Shown: one piece after another, positions 59,261 to 64,000 of the stretch
How the letters are laid out: each line of letters opens with the position of its first letter
Position numbering within the stretch: the first letter of the stretch is position 1
Origin: Rhizophagus irregularis
Taxonomy: Eukaryota > Glomeromycota > Glomeromycetes > Glomerales > Glomeraceae
Assembly (NCBI RefSeq): GCF_026210795.1
Contig: NC_089430.1
Location: 5,642,001 to 5,706,000, forward strand
DNA length: 64,000 nt
Direction of reading: 5' to 3'
Notes under the pieces: generated by a model
Databases searched by the model: none
What the model was told of the DNA's origin: nothing
The model's input: only the letters and a program-made list of their open reading frames with translations
Translations under genes and position numbers: made by a program

Positions 59261-60542
59261 CAGTGTGTTGCAAAAAAAACCGGAATTTTATTCACATGAC
59301 ATAAATCGGACTTACGTACCCAATTTGTATCCGATTTGGAAAATCTAAAATGGAAAATCGACATGACGATCATGACCATAAATCCCGACCTAATTCGTAA
59401 ATAATATATTTATGTTTTTCCGAGCTACTGCGCTGCAAAATGACAGTTTCAAAGAAAGAAAGGCAGCGACAAACAATTTTACAATTGTGGAGTGAGGGTA
59501 TGCGTAAAGGGACTGAAATACACAAGATTACACGCATCCCACTCTCCACTATATATGATAATATTAAAAAGTTAAAAGAGGATAACATAGTAAACCGAAA
59601 AAAGGGAAGTGGTCACCCAAGGAAAATTACCGGCAAATTTTCCAGGTCCCTTGGACAAAGTATCCGAAGAGATACATCAGTTCCAACGAGGACTTTGGCC
59701 AAAAAATTGGGCCAAATGGGCCTTGAAGTATCCCACTCGACAGTTTCAAGGCACTTAACTGTCCATGGCTATAAAAAATCACTTCCAAGGGCGACCCCAA
59801 TGCTTACTGCTGTGCATAAGCAAAAACGTATCGAATGGGCGCAGCAGCACATTAATGATAATTGGAACACAACACTTTTTTCGGATGAAACGGCCTTCCA
59901 ACTCTTCCAGAACACTGTGAAGCGTTGGCATAAGAAAATTCAGCCAATACGCCCCATGCCAAAAGACAGAACAAAGATTTTTGCATGAGGCGGATTTTGC
60001 GTAATGGGCAAAACAAGTTTGTTTTGCTTCCGTCGAATAATGAATGCCGAATTTTATGTTGAGATCCTTGAAAATCATATTCCGGAGATTGATGCAATGC
60101 TCGGTGATGATTGGCGGCTCCAGCAAGACAATGACCCGAAGCATACTAGCCGTCTTGCTAAAGAATTCCTCCAAAACAATGTCCCGGAAGTCATGGATTG
60201 GCCCTCAAATAGTCCTGACTTAAATCCGATAGAAAATTTATGGGCTATTGTTAAGGGGAATGTGGAGCGCCGAATGCCAAAAAATCTCAATGAATTGGAG
60301 AGTTTTATGGCAGAGGAATGGTCGGCAATTCCGGATACCGTGATAAAGAATCTCGCCGGTTCAATGAAACGACGTTGCGAGCTAATTATCGAAAATAATG
60401 GAGAACGAATCTCCTATTAAATTATATTAATAGAAAGAGCTGGTTACTAGCTCTTAAATAAAAAAAAATTTACTATGTTTTTATATTCTCAATGTGAAGT
60501 TATGGCCGTTTACTTTATTCCAGTTTTTTTTGCAACACACTG
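59261..60542 (+). mobile_element. Tc1/mariner-type DNA transposon, full length
   Basis: Inverted ends CAGTGTGTTGCAAAAAAAAC and its complement (about 27 bp with one or two differences) are flanked by TA on both sides (59259-59260 and 60543-60544). The 1282-bp length and the single transposase frame inside are normal for Tc1/mariner. Near-perfect ends suggest a fairly young insertion. Confidence 0.93.
59440..60420 (+). pseudogene. Tc1-type transposase with one internal TGA
   Basis: A single frame of about 326 codons is interrupted only by TGA at 59986-59988. The N-terminal part has two helix-turn-helix-like segments (RQTILQLWSEGMRKGTEI; RTLAKKLGQMGLEVSHSTVS). The catalytic triad is readable: FSDETAF (first Asp), QDNDPKHTS (second Asp) and PDLNPIENLW (Glu) about 34 residues later, the DD34E arrangement of Tc1. 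The stop lies where the family usually has a Trp before GG, so one base change (TGG to TGA) explains it. AATAAA follows at about 60456. Without readthrough, the protein lacks the second Asp and Glu and is inactive. Confidence 0.9.
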
Positions 60543-60544
60543 TA

Positions 60545-60895
60545 TTTGTGAGCAAGAAAATTGAAAACTACTAAGCAGGACCCAATAAACTTATATAAAG
60601 CAAAATGTTCGTAAAGGAGTAAGTAAACAGTTGGTGATGGTGAAATGCGTCTAAAAACAAATTTTCATATCTTCCACCTTTTTTTTGTTCTGAAGTTTTT
60701 GGACATGATAATTGGCGAAGAGAGTTCCCCTCTAGTATAATCAATCTACTTTTAATATAACACAATTACATTATATATTAGTATATACAATTATACTTTA
60801 TTATACTTTATACTATGCCATCACACAATATATATATGTCACGTGTTATCATATGGGCCGATTCATTTCATTAATTAATGATCAGGTGATATAAT
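60545..60895. other. Short intergenic stretch
   Basis: Between the two transposons; contains the inverted partner (60817-60850) of the sequence near 56036-56066. No gene. Confidence 0.5.
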
Positions 60896-63800
60896 TAGTG
60901 TTCCGAAAGGGTCGGGTCAGACCCGGGTTGTTTGACCCGACTCGTGTTTAAATTCCGAATCGGGTTTTTATTTATTTGACACGAGTCATAGATTTGATTC
61001 AACCCGTCGAGTCAGGGTCATACCTTTGCTTGACCCGGGTTGACCCGGGTTAACCCGGGTTTTAATAAGATGATTAGATGATCTTCGATATATATACTGT
61101 ATTTATGTTACGCGATCTACTACGCGATCTACTACGCGATCTAACTTCATTTGTATTATTTGTATTAAAAAAATGAGTGAAGCTGAAAAAACCTCTCTTG
61201 GGAAGCGAAATTATTTAAGAAGTGAACTTTTTACTAGAGAACTTTTTAAAGAAAACGACCTCCCATCACAGCATAAAAATGCAAAAACTCACCGGGAAGT
61301 TAAGTGTTTGAACTGTCCGTAAGTATTTTTTTAAAAAAGAATAAAATTTTTTTATACTGTATATAAGTATTTTATAAAGTTAAATAGTATAAATATGTGC
61401 TAACATTTTATCTTTCTTAACATTTTAGAAATAAAACATGGCTTCGCAAGATAGGAGACTCTAATACATCAAATCTTTGGCGTCATTTAGAGCGTAATCA
61501 TCCAGATAAAAATCCAAAAAAAGCAAAGAATTTGATAATAGAAAGCCAAAGTACATTAGATGAATTTGTAGGCCATACAACTTTTCCATCTAAAGTAAGT
61601 TAATATATAAGCAGTAAAATATATAAATTATTTTTATAATATTTACATCTTTCATTTTAAGTTTACACAAAAAGATTTTCGTTGGTTCATTTCCAAATGG
61701 GTAATTGATGATGATCAGCCGTTCACAACACTAGAAAATAAATACTTTCGACAGATGATAAAGGTGTTAAATTCAGATGCACTTGTTCTGTCAGCAGATA
61801 CAATAAAAAATGATATATTAGAAAGTTTCAATGTGGAACAAAAAAAAATGAAGGAATTATTTCAGGTAATTTTAAACATACGCGTAAATGATTTTTAATA
61901 AATCAAATTATTTAATTATTTAATTATTTAATAGGGTGTACCAGGAAGAATTTCATTTGCTTTAGATTCATGGACATCAATGAATGGCTATGCCTTTTTA
62001 GCTATTACAACACACTGGATTACAAAAGATTGGAGACTTCAGGATAAATTACTGGATTTTATAGATCTTTCCGGTCCTCATTCTGGCGAGAACCTCTGTA
62101 ATGCTTTTGTAAAAAGTTGTCATGAATTCGGAATTTTAGCAAAGGTAAATATATAATTTGTATAATATTTATATCATATGAACTTAGATCTCATAAAATC
62201 ATTGTAACTTTAATAGGTTTTTGCAGTTACAAGCGATAATGCATCGAATAATATCACTTTTATGAAACATTTAGAAGATGTTTGTCACAAAGAAAATATT
62301 TTTTTTAATGCTATCAATTCTCATTGTCGATGCCTTGCTCATATTATAAATTTAGTTGTACAAGAAATCTTAAAGCAATTAAAAGCTGGTGAAGCGCAAA
62401 CTGAGGATGACATCATGAATAATATGGATGCAACTATAAATGCTGGAGAAATAATTCCAAAAGTTAGTTGATTTATTGATTATTTTTAAATTTTTCAATT
62501 GTTATAATATTAATTTTATACTATAATTATAGCTTCGTAGACTTGTAGTAAAAATAAGACTTTCACCACAACGCCAAGAAAGATTTGTGCGCCACTCCGA
62601 AGCTGCTAATCTTAAGGATCTTAAACTCATTTTAGATGTGAAAACACGGTGGAATTCCACCTTTGACATGCTTAACCGTGCATTTGAAATGCGTGAGGTT
62701 AGAGTATTTATTAAATACAATTGCTTTTTTATTTATATTTAAAATAATAATATTATTTTTATATTTAGGCAATAGATGCAATGGTAAATTCAGATAGAGA
62801 TCTTAGAAGTTTTGAAATTACTGATGATGAATGGAATAAAATCAAAGAGATTATTTCTGTTTTAAAGGTAAGTAAATTGTAATATTTATTTAACCTTTAT
62901 GATTGATTAAAATTTTTTTTTTTATTTATATTAAAATAGATATTCGTACAGACTACTAAAATACTTTCATCTGCAAAATATCCTATGCTTTCTTCTGCTA
63001 TACCAATATATAATTATTTAATGGATGGACTTGAAACATATTGTGAAAATTTTGATAGCTCTGGTGATATGGTAATTGCTGTTAAAGCAGGATTAGAGAA
63101 ACTTGAGATTTATTATGAAAAAACTGATGATACTACTATGTATACAATTGCTACTGGTAAGTTAAATATAAAAAAATATAATTTTATTATAAATCTGACT
63201 AATATTTATCACATTAACAATTATATAGTGCTTGATCCACGGTTTAAGCTGGGCTATTATGAAGATAATAAGTGGAAGCAAAGTTTTATTCGTTACGCAA
63301 AAGAAACAGTTCTAAATGCTTACAATAATAATTATGCACCTGTTACAAATGTAGAGGTTAATGATAATAATGACGAAGATAATGAATTTTTAGATCATAT
63401 TTTTGGCAAAAAGCAAAATCTTCAGCAAAATGAAGTGGAATTATACCTAAAAACTCCTCGAGCAGATCGAAATCAAGATGTTCTACTTTGGTGGATGGTA
63501 ATTATTTAATAGTAACAATTAATATAAATTATTAGTTTAGTTTTACTAATTTAATTACTATAAACATACGTAGTTGAATGAAGTAGAGTATCCGCACCTA
63601 GCAATAATGGCAAGGGATTATCTCGCAATTACAGGTAAAGACATTTAACAATTTTTAGTATTACTAATTACTAGCTAATAAAATGATTTTAATTTAGCTA
63701 CAAGTGTTCCAGTAGAACGGATCTTTTCTGGTGGCACGGATTTAATTACGGCTAAAAGAAGTAATCTCAAAACTAATACAATCCGTGCATGTATGTGTTT

Positions 63801-64000
63801 GAAGTCTTGGTGGGCGTAAGATATGGAAAGAATGATTTAATAATGAGAATTAGAATTTTAGAATTTTATACTTTATCAATAAAAATATGAAATCTTTCTT
63901 GTAAAATTGTGCGATCTACATGTTACTATTATTGTCTTGCTGATCATAAACAAATTCGTTTTGAAGATCTGAAAAATTTATCTGACCCGGGTTATCCGGG
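60896..64000 (+). mobile_element. hAT transposon, right end outside the window
   Basis: The left end TAGTGTTCCGAAAGGGTC is followed by clustered GACCCGGGTT repeats (to about 61060). The complete transposase gene lies inside, and the last bases of the window again read TGACCCGGGTTATCCGGG, the start of the matching right subterminal region. The 8 bp before the left end are GATATAAT; the duplicate cannot be checked because the right boundary is not in the window. Confidence 0.85.
61173..63819 (+). CDS. hAT-family transposase (BED finger), apparently intact
   Basis: Eleven exons splice in one frame to 634 aa: 61173-61318, 61429-61594, 61662-61865, 61935-62144, 62217-62462, 62533-62697, 62769-62867, 62940-63156, 63229-63497, 63574-63634 and 63698-63819. 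Exons 1-2 encode a BED zinc finger (CLNCP ... HLERNHP). Exon 4 has ALDSWTS and exon 5 TSDNASNN, the places of the first and second catalytic Asp, then HCRCLAHIINLVV. Exon 6 has TRWNSTFDML. Exons 9-11 hold the dimerisation region with the catalytic Glu area: LLWWM, EYPHLAIMARDYLAI, SVPVERIFSGG. No stops or frame changes are needed, and an AATAAA lies at about 63880. It cuts and reinserts hAT DNA and could in principle act on the hAT-type MITEs here, but their end sequences differ from this element's. Still potentially active. Confidence 0.87.

Noticed and set aside
59852-60290. Minus-strand frames of 71-131 codons across the Tc1 element
   Set aside because: Antisense shadows of the transposase, which has clear catalytic motifs on the plus strand.
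60896-61060. GACCCGGGTT cluster as a possible promoter CpG-type island
   Set aside because: Better explained as subterminal repeats of the hAT element, since the same repeats reappear at the end of the window.

Overview
This looks like nuclear DNA of an arbuscular mycorrhizal fungus (Glomeromycotina, most likely Rhizophagus or a close relative). The evidence is very AT-rich sequence with long T/A runs, short GT-AG introns whose branch points often read CTAAC, expanded tyrosine-kinase-like (TKL) kinases with the lineage-typical Cys-x-x-Cys plus 'WTSGNDDIDKFIQ' segment, a kinase fused to a very long Sel1 array, a Crinkler-type (CRN) NTPase gene, a GTPase-Hedgehog-C-terminal (GIN1-like) gene, and many DNA transposons. 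The species call is inference from recalled family content; no search was run.

Layout. 1-12.1 kb is mostly non-coding, with strongly decayed repeat relics (clearest at 6.87-7.4 kb and 9.5-9.9 kb) and one foldback element near 1 kb. 12.19-14.9 kb holds a coiled-coil scrap and a broken CRN-type gene. 16.7-19.6 kb holds an eight-exon gene for a membrane-anchored AIG1/GIMAP-like GTPase joined by a coiled coil to a Hint/Hog autoprocessing domain. 19.6-25.9 kb is intergenic, with a 450-bp hAT-type MITE, another candidate MITE, a small coding relic and a Helitron-like 3' end. 26.0-32.3 kb is a 14-exon kinase gene in which one exon (kinase hinge + Cys motif + kinase N-lobe) has been amplified to nine tandem copies, all in frame. 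33.3-34.7 kb and 53.8-55.3 kb (opposite strand) are two related, frameshifted RRM/gag-like transposon ORFs. 37.3-38.5 kb (minus) is a TKL kinase lacking its first exon. 41.7-43.0 kb holds three MITEs, one nested in another. 43.6-50.1 kb (minus) is a five-exon gene for an N-terminal TKL kinase followed by 43 Sel1 repeats (about 2043 aa). 52.6-53.3 kb and 57.2-58.0 kb are pyrimidine/purine-rich arrays on opposite strands. 59.26-60.54 kb is a nearly intact Tc1/mariner element stopped by one in-frame TGA. 60.9-64.0 kb is a hAT element with a complete 11-exon transposase; its right end lies outside the window.

The three large intact host genes are all multidomain signalling-type proteins and show no operon-like linkage. 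Two of them have grown by tandem duplication of modules (exons in one, 36-residue repeats in the other). The strongest candidates for follow-up are the exon-amplified kinase and the GTPase-Hog protein.
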